Below, piece after piece: positions 44,010 through 54,000 of a stretch of 64,000 nt of DNA (positions are counted from its first letter, which is position 1; each line of letters begins with the position of its first letter). Under the pieces are notes generated by a model. It ran no database searches. It saw only the letters and a program-made list of their open reading frames with translations, and was not told the DNA's origin. Made by a program: the position numbers and the translations under genes. This stretch comes from Leishmania infantum JPCM5 (lineage: Eukaryota > Euglenozoa > Kinetoplastea > Trypanosomatida > Trypanosomatidae), in the NCBI RefSeq assembly GCF_000002875.2, contig NC_009407.2:354001-418000 (forward strand), given 5' to 3'.

Positions 44010-45506
44010 CCTTTTCCTTTCTCTTCCTCCCGTATGTGTGTGCTTGTGCGATGCAAGAAACAGAGAGACTGACATGCATGAAGACACATGAAGGAAGAAG
44101 CCACAGCGGCATGATGCGCCGGTCAACGCAAGTATGCCCAGCAATGAGAGGTACACTCTGCAGAGCTGGTCCCCCTCCCGAATTCGCCTCCGCCCCCCCC
44201 GTGCTGAGGAAGGCGGCGGGTGCAGAGGTGCATATCGGCTCGGTCTTCCTTCTCACATCATCGAAAAGTATGCAGGCATGCCTACACTGGCGGATAACAT
44301 AATGCACGGGGAGCAGGCGCATGGCCTCCGTTGTCAATGGCCCTGAAAAGAGAGCCGACTCGCTCCGCACCTTTCCCACATCAGAGGCGCACCGTGTCTC
44401 TGGTCCATGGACGCACTGTTTATGCTGCTGTTGCTCTTCGTCTTCTTAACCTACGCTTCTTGACTCTTTACTCGGCAACCTGCTGCCTGTGAGCAGACAC
44501 GCATCCGCATCTACACCCGCTTCGCCTGCAGCTCTCCATCGCGCAAACCCTCTCCCTACTCCGACTTGAGATCTCGCAAAGGCATTTTCCGCGTCCTCAG
44601 CGCACCCACTCGCTGCCCAGACAAGCGTGCGGCCAACGCCACGCCCGAGCCGCCGCCCGCCCGCCGGCCTGCCACAGGCCCCCATCGCCTCCTGCACTGC
44701 AGCCGTAGGCGCACACGCGGTACAGCAATGCGCCGACTCAGTCCGCCCAGCGCCGCCTCTGCCTCAAACTCTACACAGCACCCGCCGCCTCGCAGGCCGC
44801 CGCGCAGCCGCTCCCATCGTGCCACCAGTCGCCACCCACGTGGTGCAGCCCGTACGCGGTGGCACGCCGGCCCCGCACCAGTGGGCAGTGCGAGGGCGGG
44901 GGGCGGGATACGCGCCAGCCACGCTGGCACGCTGCCCATCATCTGGACGGTACAGACGTGTGCGCTGGCGCAGGTCGCTCCGACGCACCGCCGTCCGGGG
45001 CTTCAAACTGTCACCACCGGAAGGTGGCTCGGCATCGGCAGGGGATAGCGAGAGGATGGGGGGCTGCATGGCTTCCCGCACACACACACAGTGTGGGGCT
45101 ACCGGTCCACGCGATACCACACGCTGAGGTGTCCCCCGTGTCATGGGGAGCAGGTAGCGAGCAAAAAGGCGCGAGAAACTGTCAGGGCCGAGCAGTGCAA
45201 AGGCGAAGACCGGCTCGTCGTTGGCGTAGGAGGGCTTAGAACACACGCACCCACACACAAAACACATACGTGGCGGTCATGTCCCTGCTGGTCGGCTCTG
45301 CGCTCAGAGATAGAGGAGAAAGGACACGATGACACTTGACGGCACCTCACCGGAGACCATAGCGGGGGAGGACTGCGGAAACGACACCCAAACACGCACA
45401 GCGCGACGCAGTCAGAGGCGGCGAGCAGGAAGCGATCAACAGCAGCGTCCGTTTCGAATTACGGCATCACGCGCGCTACCTATCCCTCTCCCCGGCTCCC
45501 TTCGCT
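44010..45506. other. Non-coding interval with a SIDER copy
   Basis: The interval is 1.5 kb between the dehydrogenase gene and the 354-residue protein gene. More than a third is the SIDER-like copy at 44589-45145. The remainder shows no supportable ORF. Confidence 0.6.
44589..45145 (-). mobile_element. SIDER-like short retroposon, copy 2
   Basis: This copy matches copy 1 (11699-12244) over its whole length except for one extra CA unit near 45088. It lacks the 3' segment (transcript sense) that copies 1 and 3 share, joining different sequence at about 44590. It sits 362 nt downstream of the dehydrogenase stop codon in sense orientation, so within the expected 3' UTR. Long frames inside it are an effect of GC composition. 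Confidence 0.75.
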
Positions 45507-47066
45507 TTATTTTTCTTGCTCCAGCGGCAACACCTTATATGGATTCAAGATGCCGTTCGGGTCCATCATCGCCTTGACGTCCGTCATGAGTCGAATCACC
45601 TCGCTTGTGCGGGAGAGATGTAGGTAGTCGCGCTTCTGCATACCCACGCCGTGCTCGGCCGAGATGCTGCCGGCGTGCGCGGCGCAGTACTCGTACACGG
45701 CCGGGTACAGCGCCGCGTCAAGCTGCTCGCCGTGCGAGCGGGTCAAGTCCACCACGTTCAGATGCACGTTGCCGTCGCCAAAGTGCCCGTAGCCGACAAC
45801 GATCACCTCGGCCGGGTCCATCTTGTGGTGCTTGTACAGAATCTCGCGCGTGTGCTCGACGACGCCGTAGAACTTGTCAATAGGGAATGACACGTCGTAC
45901 TTGTAGATAAGTCCGCCGCTCGCCAGGTGCACTGGGATGCCCTCACGCAGCGCCCACAGCTGCTCCGTCTGGGCAGCGGATTGCGAGAGGATGGGCTCGT
46001 ACTGGCCACCGCCGCTCAGCTTGTCGCCAAGCTTCGCCTGCGCTGCCTCAACAAATTCGGAGAGCTTGTCGAAGTCGTGCTTTTCGTTGCTGCCATGCGT
46101 CTCCACAAGAACGCAGAAGTAGGCAGAAGTGAAGTCCTTGCCGCCGCAGAACACGTCGTTCTTGTACGTGCGCTCGTACGGCACCTCCTTCGCTGGGCTA
46201 GTCGTCATCGACTCCCCGTCCATCACCTCGAACGCCGACAAGCATTCGGCGAGGTGGTTGTTCGCCAGGTGGTAGAGCTCCAGCACAGACTCGAAGTCCT
46301 TCAGGCGGAACATGGCCAGCTGCTTCGACGTGGGTTGCGGGTAGAGCTTGATGGCCGCGCGGGTCACAACACCCAGGGTGCCTTCGCTGCCTATAAACAG
46401 GTGCTTCAGGTCGTAGCCGGCGTTGTCCTTGCGCAGCGTCGACATCATATTCAAGATGTCGCCCTTTGCCGTCACCACCTCCACGCCGAGCACGTTCGAG
46501 TGCATGGAGCCGTAGCGTGCGAAATGGATGCCACCGGCGTTGGTACTAACATTGCCGCCAATCATCGAGCTTCCCTTCGAGCCCATCATGAGTGGAAAGA
46601 GCAGCCCTTCCTTCGCGCACGCCTCCTGGCACTGCTGGAGGATGACACCAGACTCGGCTTCCACTGACATCGTGTTCTTGGACACCACGGGCGTCGCATT
46701 CATCAGATGCGTGCTAAGGACCAGCTCATCGTGCACCGGCTCCGCGCCGTAGACCATGCTCGTATTGCCGCTCTGCGGCACTACCGCCAACTTCTCCGCT
46801 TGGCAGTACTTCAGAATCTCGCTGACGTGAGTGGCGCAGGTTGGCATCAGCACAGCCGGGGTGGCACCTTGCACTTGGCGCATCCAGTCCACATTGAATG
46901 GCGCGATCGCCTCCGTATCAGTCAGTATCTTGCCCTTTCGCTTCGAGGCGCTGCAGGGCTTTTCCAGCACGCTGTGGAAGTAGCTCAAGTGCTTCGATGT
47001 GATCTTGGCAAACCGAGGGCTGCGCGTCGCGTAATGCGACGCCCTCTCAACTGGTGTGAGGCCCAT
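45507..47066 (-). CDS. D-2-hydroxyglutarate dehydrogenase / D-lactate dehydrogenase-family FAD oxidoreductase
   Basis: The protein has 519 residues, close to the usual length. An FAD-binding PCMH-type domain (about 65-245) carries PQSGNTSMVYGA (97-108), GGNVSTNAGG (170-179) and LRKDNAGYDLKHLFIGSEGTLG (211-232). The C-terminal FAD-oxidase domain carries YGHFGDGNVH (426-435) and SAEHGVG (469-475); His428, His435 and Glu471 match the metal/substrate site of D-2-hydroxyglutarate dehydrogenase. The end, DPNGILNPYK, is also typical. The enzyme should oxidise a D-2-hydroxyacid with FAD. The pyrophosphate loop is altered from the usual GGNTGxVGGS. No strong presequence or peroxisomal C-terminal signal is visible, so location is uncertain. 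A splice acceptor 9 nt upstream supports the start. Confidence 0.93.
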   Translation of the reverse strand: MGLTPVERASHYATRSPRFAKITSKHLSYFHSVLEKPCSASKRKGKILTDTEAIAPFNVDWMRQVQGATPAVLMPTCATHVSEILKYCQAEKLAVVPQSGNTSMVYGAEPVHDELVLSTHLMNATPVVSKNTMSVEAESGVILQQCQEACAKEGLLFPLMMGSKGSSMIGGNVSTNAGGIHFARYGSMHSNVLGVEVVTAKGDILNMMSTLRKDNAGYDLKHLFIGSEGTLGVVTRAAIKLYPQPTSKQLAMFRLKDFESVLELYHLANNHLAECLSAFEVMDGESMTTSPAKEVPYERTYKNDVFCGGKDFTSAYFCVLVETHGSNEKHDFDKLSEFVEAAQAKLGDKLSGGGQYEPILSQSAAQTEQLWALREGIPVHLASGGLIYKYDVSFPIDKFYGVVEHTREILYKHHKMDPAEVIVVGYGHFGDGNVHLNVVDLTRSHGEQLDAALYPAVYEYCAAHAGSISAEHGVGMQKRDYLHLSRTSEVIRLMTDVKAMMDPNGILNPYKVLPLEQEK

Positions 47067-47075
47067 TCGTGCGTG

Positions 47076-47125
47076 CTGTGTTGTGGAACGGGAAAGAAGG
47101 GGGAGGGGGAGGGCGGAGGAGCCGA
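47076..47125 (-). promoter_or_regulatory. Candidate trans-splice acceptor of the dehydrogenase gene
   Basis: In transcript sense a roughly 40-nt C/T tract (plus about 47083-47114) is followed by AACACAG. The AG at plus 47076-47077 is the first after the tract and lies 9 nt before the ATG. Confidence 0.55.
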
Positions 47126-47612
47126 TGAGCAGGCTTGCTGTGCGTGCGGCCCGAGAGAGAGAGAGAACACCAAGCGGCTATCACGCGTGTGTTCGAGTTT
47201 CGTCGTCCACTGGAGGAAGACGGGCGTGCCTTCGGCGGCTAAGGCTCGCCAATGGAAAGGACTGAATGGAAACGAGGGACGATAGTGTGAGGAAAGAGGG
47301 CAAGGGCGCAATGAGAGGCGGTACTGTCCGAGAAAACGACACAGACACACACGGTAAGATGAGGAAAGAGAAAGTTCGTCTGTGCGGAAGGAGGGGTGGG
47401 GAGATGGAGAGAGGAGAGATGGACGAGTACATCCGTGGGTGGGCGGTGGTGGTGACGCCACGCCACGCCGGAAAAGAGAGGGGGCAGGGCCAGTGATATG
47501 AGGGATGGGGAAGTGACGAGACGCAGAGAGGGAGGGAGAGTGAGGGGAAGCGCACCACGTGCGAGTGAATCAAAGTTATGTTTTCTGTTTGATCAGGGAG
47601 GATGGGGGTTTC

Positions 47613-47639
47613 GTGTGTGTGTGTGTGTGTGTGTGTGTG
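47613..47639. repeat. (GT)13 microsatellite
   Basis: Perfect GT run on +, between the small SET/MYND gene and the dehydrogenase gene. Confidence 0.9.
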
Positions 47640-47985
47640 ATGCTCACATGCCTTGCGTCGATGTCTCTGCGCGCGTGCTTATTCTCTCGTCTCGTGCTTT
47701 TCTTTTCTCTTTACGCTTTACCTCCCGTCCCTTACACGCGAGTCACATCACCTTCTTCGAGATTAAGCGGCAGGCGAAGTGAGTGGAAGGCAGGGGAGGG
47801 GTAGGGGCTTAAGGGAGCACATACAACCGGCAACACGCAGATGACCGATGCAATGACAGTCCCTGCTGAAGGCAGTGCTAGGAGACTCACAAGGGCGGAG
47901 GGAGCAGACACCCAACGGCTATGCGGGAAATAAGGCGGGGCAGTAGCGTCTCGCCACATTCTGCTGCATTGAATGGCGCAGATGT

Positions 47986-49353
47986 CTAGACGGCATTGCC
48001 GCCTCCGGTCAACGCAGCGGACGCCGCCGCCTCCGCGTCGCACCGCGGGCAGTGGCAGGTGAAGAAGTAGTTCCTCAGTCGCCGCTGCCGCTCCGCGCGG
48101 GACGCGGCACCGGCAGTTAGCGGAATGTAAGTGATTGTCAGCGGCTCGCCGGCCCGGATGGGCCGCGTCGTCTTGAGCACAATCTCGTGCGTTCCATCCA
48201 CGGTGCTGACGGCGGCATTGGGCACGCAGGAATGGTTGAAGCACGACAGTAGGGAGTAGAGGCCGGCACCCTTCAAGACCCAGTCAAACACGCCAGTGGA
48301 CAGCGCTTCGCCAGGCGGCAGCACATAGTCGTTGATGGCGTGCGCGTTCAGCACCATCTGACCAACTAGGGTTCGGAGCGTGTCGGTGCTGAAGATTACC
48401 TGCACAAGAGCCTCAGCCCACAGTAAAGTCGGCGCCGGCACCGCCTGCTGCTGCTGGTGCTCGTCGAACACCAGCGTGTGCCGTCGAGCATCGGACAACG
48501 GCGCACCACTGGCAACGAGTAGCTGCGTGGCACACTGCTCGGCCAACAAGAGGCGCAGCTTAGCCATCCAGGAGGCGAGCGACGCACCGTCGAACTCCAC
48601 GTTGTCCGGCGGGCTGATGAGTCGGCTGAACGGCGCGACGACTTGGGTGAAGAGTTGATAGATCAGGGAGGCGGTGGACCAGGTGGCGCCACGGGCAGAG
48701 TCGCCAGCCTGCTGCTTCTGCTGAAAGACGTAGTCTGCCTGGAGGACTTCGTGCGCTAGCTGCTGCTGTTCAATGACGTAGGAGAGGCGGTGGGTGATCC
48801 AGGCGACGCAGCGGGCGAGGGCCTCCAAGGTAATCTCGGATGATGTCGTGGACGACGCGAGCGAGGAGGGGGCGGAAGAGAGGGACTGGGTCGCCGTCAG
48901 CTTGACGTCCTCAGCATCGCCAGACCCGTCTCTGCCAACGTGGCTCTCCCGCACTACAGGTAGACAGGAACACAGCAAGCGATGCACGCGTGAGCTGGCC
49001 TGCTGGCACTCGGGAGAGCAGAAGTAGGACGCACAGTGAGCGCACTGCGACCACGACTTGGGAAGCGCAGCCGAACTGGCGGGCGATGGAGATTCCGTGT
49101 CTGTCTCAGAAGCCGATTGTTGGTGGCTGCTGAGAGAGAGGCATTGGAAACAGAAAGGAGTGGACAGCGCCAGCAGCGAAGGAGACGGCCATGACACAAT
49201 GGGCAGCTCCTCGAACAGTGCAAAGCCCTCCTCCAGGCTTGCGGTCGCCTTCACGTGTTTGCCTTCCGCGCTTGTCACGCAAACCTCGCACAGAACCCCT
49301 AGGCGGCCAAAGATGGTGTTCAGCTCACTCGCAGCCTTTGCAGCGGGGTCCAT
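47986..49353 (-). CDS. SET/MYND-domain protein (SMYD-like), small form
   Basis: The protein has 455 residues, near the usual SMYD length. It begins with a SET-type first segment (about 19-56), then a Cys pair CFQC near 68 and a MYND-like finger CAHCASYFCSPECQQ (104-118) completed by His and Cys near 125-130. A helical middle follows. The SET core has NHSCVPN (373-379), a Tyr in TITYIPL, and the post-SET Cys cluster CHCPRC near the end. This is the SMYD order, so a lysine methyltransferase is likely. It shares NHSCVPN and the C-terminal Cys pattern with the large SET/MYND protein but lacks that protein's extra zinc-like tail. The region before the ATG holds an unusual C15 run in the transcript sense. 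Confidence 0.9.
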   Translation of the reverse strand: MDPAAKAASELNTIFGRLGVLCEVCVTSAEGKHVKATASLEEGFALFEELPIVSWPSPSLLALSTPFCFQCLSLSSHQQSASETDTESPSPASSAALPKSWSQCAHCASYFCSPECQQASSRVHRLLCSCLPVVRESHVGRDGSGDAEDVKLTATQSLSSAPSSLASSTTSSEITLEALARCVAWITHRLSYVIEQQQLAHEVLQADYVFQQKQQAGDSARGATWSTASLIYQLFTQVVAPFSRLISPPDNVEFDGASLASWMAKLRLLLAEQCATQLLVASGAPLSDARRHTLVFDEHQQQQAVPAPTLLWAEALVQVIFSTDTLRTLVGQMVLNAHAINDYVLPPGEALSTGVFDWVLKGAGLYSLLSCFNHSCVPNAAVSTVDGTHEIVLKTTRPIRAGEPLTITYIPLTAGAASRAERQRRLRNYFFTCHCPRCDAEAAASAALTGGGNAV

Positions 49354-49396
49354 GGTGGCGCAGTGCAGGAGCGTGTGGAGGCAGCAAAATCACAAT

Positions 49397-49411
49397 GGGG
49401 GGGGGGGGGGG
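49397..49411. repeat. G15 homopolymer upstream of the small SET/MYND gene
   Basis: Fifteen G on + (C15 in transcript sense), ending 43 nt before the start codon. No AG lies between this run and the ATG, so it either forms the acceptor's pyrimidine tract or sits in the 5' UTR. Confidence 0.85.
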
Positions 49412-49760
49412 CTGGCTGCCAGCTTGGCTATGCTCGACAAGCGGGAGACCTTCACCCGTTGAAACACTACATGTGCGAAAAGGAAAAGAGGGCCACTCAG
49501 CTCTCGAGACATGATCGGAAAGGCCATGACGGTCCGAGAGCAAGCGGGAGAGTTGAAAAGGCAACCTCAGGCATACGGGCATAGCCAAACGGAAGTCCTA
49601 CCGGAGCGAGAGAGAGAAAGACGCGCATGGCTCAAAATCAAGCGGAGAGCTTCTTTCCAGCCCACTTTTTCCTGTCGCTTTACATACCAGAGGCAGCACA
49701 TAACACATAAGCATACGCACATCTATACATGCATATATATGAGCCCGTGCGTGCGAGAGA

Positions 49761-49794
49761 AGGGGCGTGCTCAGGCCAACTTGAGCACGCCCCT
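49761..49794. other. Perfect 13 bp inverted repeat (hairpin)
   Basis: AGGGGCGTGCTCA (49761-49773) is repeated in inverse at 49782-49794 around an 8-nt loop. It can fold in RNA from either strand. It lies 408 nt upstream of the small SET/MYND start and about 1.3 kb downstream of the exchanger stop. It could be a structured UTR or intergenic processing element; no bacterial-type terminator role is implied. Confidence 0.7.
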
Positions 49795-50044
49795 CCTTCA
49801 TCACACTGCCCTTCTCTGTCTCTCTCTCTCTTCGCTTGCGCTCGGCTCCTCCGTCGAGCCGCTGCAGTGTTCACGCGCGAGTTTTGCGTTCTTCTACTTT
49901 ATGCGATGCGTTTTACGGCGATTGGCAGTCCACGACGCCAGAAAACACGCAAAGTGAAATCAGCCAAGGAGGACGGGAGAACGACGCAGACAGAGGAGGG
50001 AGGGAGAGAAGGGAAGCGGCAGCCAGCAAGGGCGAGCGATGGCG

Positions 50045-50067
50045 GCGGCGGCGGCCCCCGCCGCCGC
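50045..50067. other. GC-only 10 bp hairpin
   Basis: GCGGCGGCGG (50045-50054) and CCGCCGCCGC (50058-50067) form a perfect stem with a 3-nt C loop. It comes from a GGC triplet run meeting its complement. Confidence 0.6.
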
Positions 50068-51072
50068 AGACCCATCTCTGTCCGCCTACGCGCCCCCTCC
50101 TCTAACTCGCTCGCGGGCGTTTTCCTCGAGTGTGCTCTCAGACAAAAAGAGGAAGAGAATGCGGGTAGAAGGCGGAGAAGCGGCAAGGCCAGCCTTATCG
50201 CCTCCACCGAGTATCGAAGTCTGTGTTCTCCTCTCGTTCGTCGCTCTGCGTTTCCTTTCTCTCGCCGTTGCGAATGTGGTTACGACCCCAGCCAGATCAG
50301 TCCCACAGATATCAGCCACCTCCTGCATGGGCACGCACACGCCCGCGCGAGGCGGGGGGAAGAGGGCAGAACAGCGAGTATGCTTTCCACGAGAGAAAGA
50401 GAATGCAGTATGGCAAGCGACGGCACATGCATGCGCACCGCGAATTCTAATGATCAGCACAACTCCCCCGCTCCCCCTCTCTATCGCCTCTCTCCTCCGC
50501 CATTACAGCGCAGACCTCACTGCAACAGCAGCACAGCTGCGTACACACAAACGCACTCTCTCTCCTCCTTGCGTTGGGGAACAGAACTAGATCAAGTGCA
50601 GGCGCAACAGCCCTCAACTGGCAAAGGCAAACTAAAAACAAAGACACGCCAAGAAGATGCATCCACACAGAAAGGTTAACACATCGGAAATGTGTGTGCG
50701 TACCCCTCCCCTCCCTCCCCTCTCCGCCTTCGCACATGCGGAGAGGAGCAACAGTGAGGAGGGACGGACGACGATCACGATGCGCAGAGAAGAAATGGCA
50801 AGCTGCACGTGTGAAGAAGGAGAGAGGCAGCCACACCGACGCACGCAAAGGGGTGCGCAACAAACACCGTGAAGCGAGCGTTTCATGCGCACCTCACCGT
50901 GCGGCTGCTTCGTGTTGAGTTCCTCTGCTCCCTTTTAAGGGCTTCTCTCGCGGTCGCACCTCTTCCCGTTTGGTTTCCTCGTCAGCAAAGGGCAGACGCC
51001 CACGCAGCCGCACGCTCGCCACGGCTCAAACATCGCTTCCCCCCCTCCTCTCTCGCCTCTACCGCCGCCACG

Positions 51073-54000
51073 CTAAATGGCATCCTCGAGGCTCTCCATC
51101 TCTACAGCAACACCTTTGCTGCTCTTTAAAATGCGGCGGCACATCGAGTTCATGCCCTCGGCCGTCTCCACCTCTTTCAGCCCCGGCTCCAGCTCCACCA
51201 TCCGTCGCAGCACCGACACGTAGTCGGGGAAGCGCCGGTTCGCGTATTGGTTCATCTCCGTCACCATTGTCTTCAAGTGAAACTTGCCGTTCAGGCGGTG
51301 ACGACGAGCCCACCCGCAAACGCGCGCCTGAAACGCCGAGTCCGCGTCGTTGCTCACGTGAAACGGGTGCAGGACTTCGGTGTCCTCGCTGTGCCACTTG
51401 CTCACGATGCGGCACGTCCGCTTCAGCATCGACAGCTCCACGCAGAAGTTCAGCAAGAACTCCACCGTCTGCTCACCTGTGGACTGAGCATGGCGCGCGT
51501 GAAAAGGGTCGGTCGGGAACCGCAGGTAGCGCAGCGTGGCAATGCAGAGGTGCTCCATGGAGGAAGCGTAGTGGACGAGCATCTGGTTCACAAAGGGAAC
51601 CTGCGTCGCAAAGCCCTCGAGCGCATAGAAGATGCTGATGTCCGTGTCGCGGATGAAGTGCGAGGCAGAACTGTGGCCCAGACGCTCCGACACCGACGGC
51701 GACCGTAGAAACAAGTCGCAGCCGGTGTGAGTCGGCGTCGGGGAGGCGACGTTGTCAAGCAAGTCGCCAAAGGCGCTGATCGATGCGTTCAGGCCCAGCT
51801 CATCGGGGTCCTCAGGTGCGCAGCCGAGCAGCACGCTGTTGATGATGTTCGTCGCACCAGCGTGTGTGGCGACGCTGTTCTCGCCGAAGAGTGCTGGCGG
51901 CGTCACGCCATCGGGCTCCATGTTCCTCGTGAAGAGCGCCCCTGCACCGCCGCCGCGGTCGCTGTGGTCCATCGAGGAGTGCACCAAGTTCGGTTCCATA
52001 GAGTCGTGTGCATCGTTGTGATGACTTCGCCCCACCTCGCAGCCCCACGCACTCGCGCTCTGCCCAATAACGGGCAACAGCTCGTCGACTGTCGCGCGGC
52101 ACCGCGACCTCGCCGCAGGCAGGGGCGGCTGCAGAGACACCGACGGACAGACGGCAGCCGGTGACCGGCCCACGGCAGTCCACAGGGATGGTGAAGTGCG
52201 CCGGGCGGAGGCCCCCACGCCCTCGAACTCCTCTGCCTCCTCGAAGCTACTTTCGTCTTCCCGCTCATCCTCACCAGACGCGCCAGCCGTCGTGGCGGTC
52301 GTGGGCCACGGCACGTAGCCACGATCCCCGACCCGCATCGGGACCGCGTAGAGCACCGCGTCAGGGTCGACCCAGCGCAGCTGATGTACGTAGAAGATGG
52401 AGATGTAGCACGGGGGTGTGTGGCAATTGAACAGCCCCGACTTGTCATACCCGCGGAGGTAGAAGTACAGGTGGAAGTTGGTTTCACAGCTCGCCAGATC
52501 GCAGTCGCGAGGGCCGATAAGGGGAGTGCCAGCCATGATGAGCTCCATCAAGTGCTCCCGTTTGGTGCGCGCCTCGTTGTCCGGGACTGTCACGATACGC
52601 GATAAGAAGGGCATCAGCACCTCCGCGGCGGCCGCGCGCCACAGCGCCTTGACCGCGCGCAAGGAACGTTCTGTCAGGAACGGCTTGATGCTGTTAAACG
52701 AAATGATCAGCGCTGTAGAGTCGGTCGAGATGACGCGCCAGCGCCGCTGCTGGTCCACTCGAAACTCCTGCGGCAACATGAGGGCCTCGAGGCCGACGGT
52801 ATCACCGAAGCTTTCCATCTGCTCATGCTCGGTGAGCGTAGTCCATTGTCCGTAGACGGCACGCAGACTCCCAAAGACAACGACTAGGAATGCGTTGTCG
52901 GGCAGCGTGATGATGTCGCCCTCGCGGAACTTGCGGACGAGGCCCATGGAGCTGATTGCCTTGATCTCCAAACTGCGTAGCCCCTTGCCGAGGGGCGTCG
53001 CCGCAACGGCGCGAAGCACGAGGTTGCTCTCGTTCTGCGACGCATTGTTCTCCCACGTCGACGGCGTGTGAGACCGCATGCACGCCACCATTTTCTCCAG
53101 CTCCTCCGTCGCCCGCGTCCCGAAGCCGTGCTCGGCGTTTAGATTGTGCACCGTCTCCTCCAGCGCGTTGGCGACCGAGACGACGGCGCGGCTGCTTGCG
53201 ACGTTGTTCGTAGCCTCCGGGAAGTTGGTGTAGAAGAACCGGATGGCGCGATTGGCCGCCGCAATCTGCGTCGTCATCCACCGCTCCACCCGCCGCGCCT
53301 GCGCCTCCGACCTGATGAACTTAAACTTGAGCGGTGAGATGGCATTCAGACACTTGACGACAGCGAGCAGCGCGACGAACGCGTTCTCCTGCGCACGACG
53401 GTGCGCCGCCGCGAAGTAGCCCGGGCTGCAGATGAAGCGCTCGACGAGCACCACCCAGGCGGGCAGCAGGCGGCGCATGAGGTTGTTGACCATCCGGTTT
53501 GTCTCCGCCTTCTTCTCGCCCTCATCAGCCGCGTCGCCGCCGAGGTAGTGCGATGGCAGGCTCGTCACACCGAGCGCTAAGCCGCCGTGTTCGTCGCTAC
53601 CACTAGCCCTGACGCTAGGCCCGCCCACGGGTTGGCTCGCCCCTGTCGCGCTTGGGACACCCGAGGGGCGGTTCTGCATTTCCTCTAAACTCTCGGGCAC
53701 GGCCACAGCTTCCCCCTCAACGGTGACGTCGGTGGAGGGCCGCATGCGCCACGGCTGCGTTGTGGCAAGCTGCTGCGGTTGCTGTGTCGAGTAGTGGCTG
53801 CTTGGGGTCGACATGTTGGACGAATGGCGCCGCCCCCGCGGCGGCGATACCCGGGCCACGATTGCCCGCTCCTCCTCGCCACTGCTAGCGCCACGGTGAC
53901 GGTGATACCAGTACATCTGCTGCACATCCAGCAGCTCACCTCTCTCGATGAGTGTGGCAAGGGACGCGCCCATTTGCACGACGACCGTCTCTGTGATCAC

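Larger units (their letters stand above)
47067..47985. other. Non-coding interval upstream of the dehydrogenase gene
   Basis: The interval is 0.9 kb, with a strong polypurine tract on + next to the dehydrogenase start, a GT repeat at 47613 and otherwise skewed DNA. It is probably the 3' UTR of the small SET/MYND gene. Confidence 0.55.
49354..51072. other. Non-coding interval between exchanger and small SET/MYND gene
   Basis: The interval is 1.7 kb with no supportable gene. It contains the G15 run and two GC-rich hairpins (49761-49794, 50045-50067). It should include the 3' UTR of the Na+/H+ exchanger gene. Confidence 0.55.
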
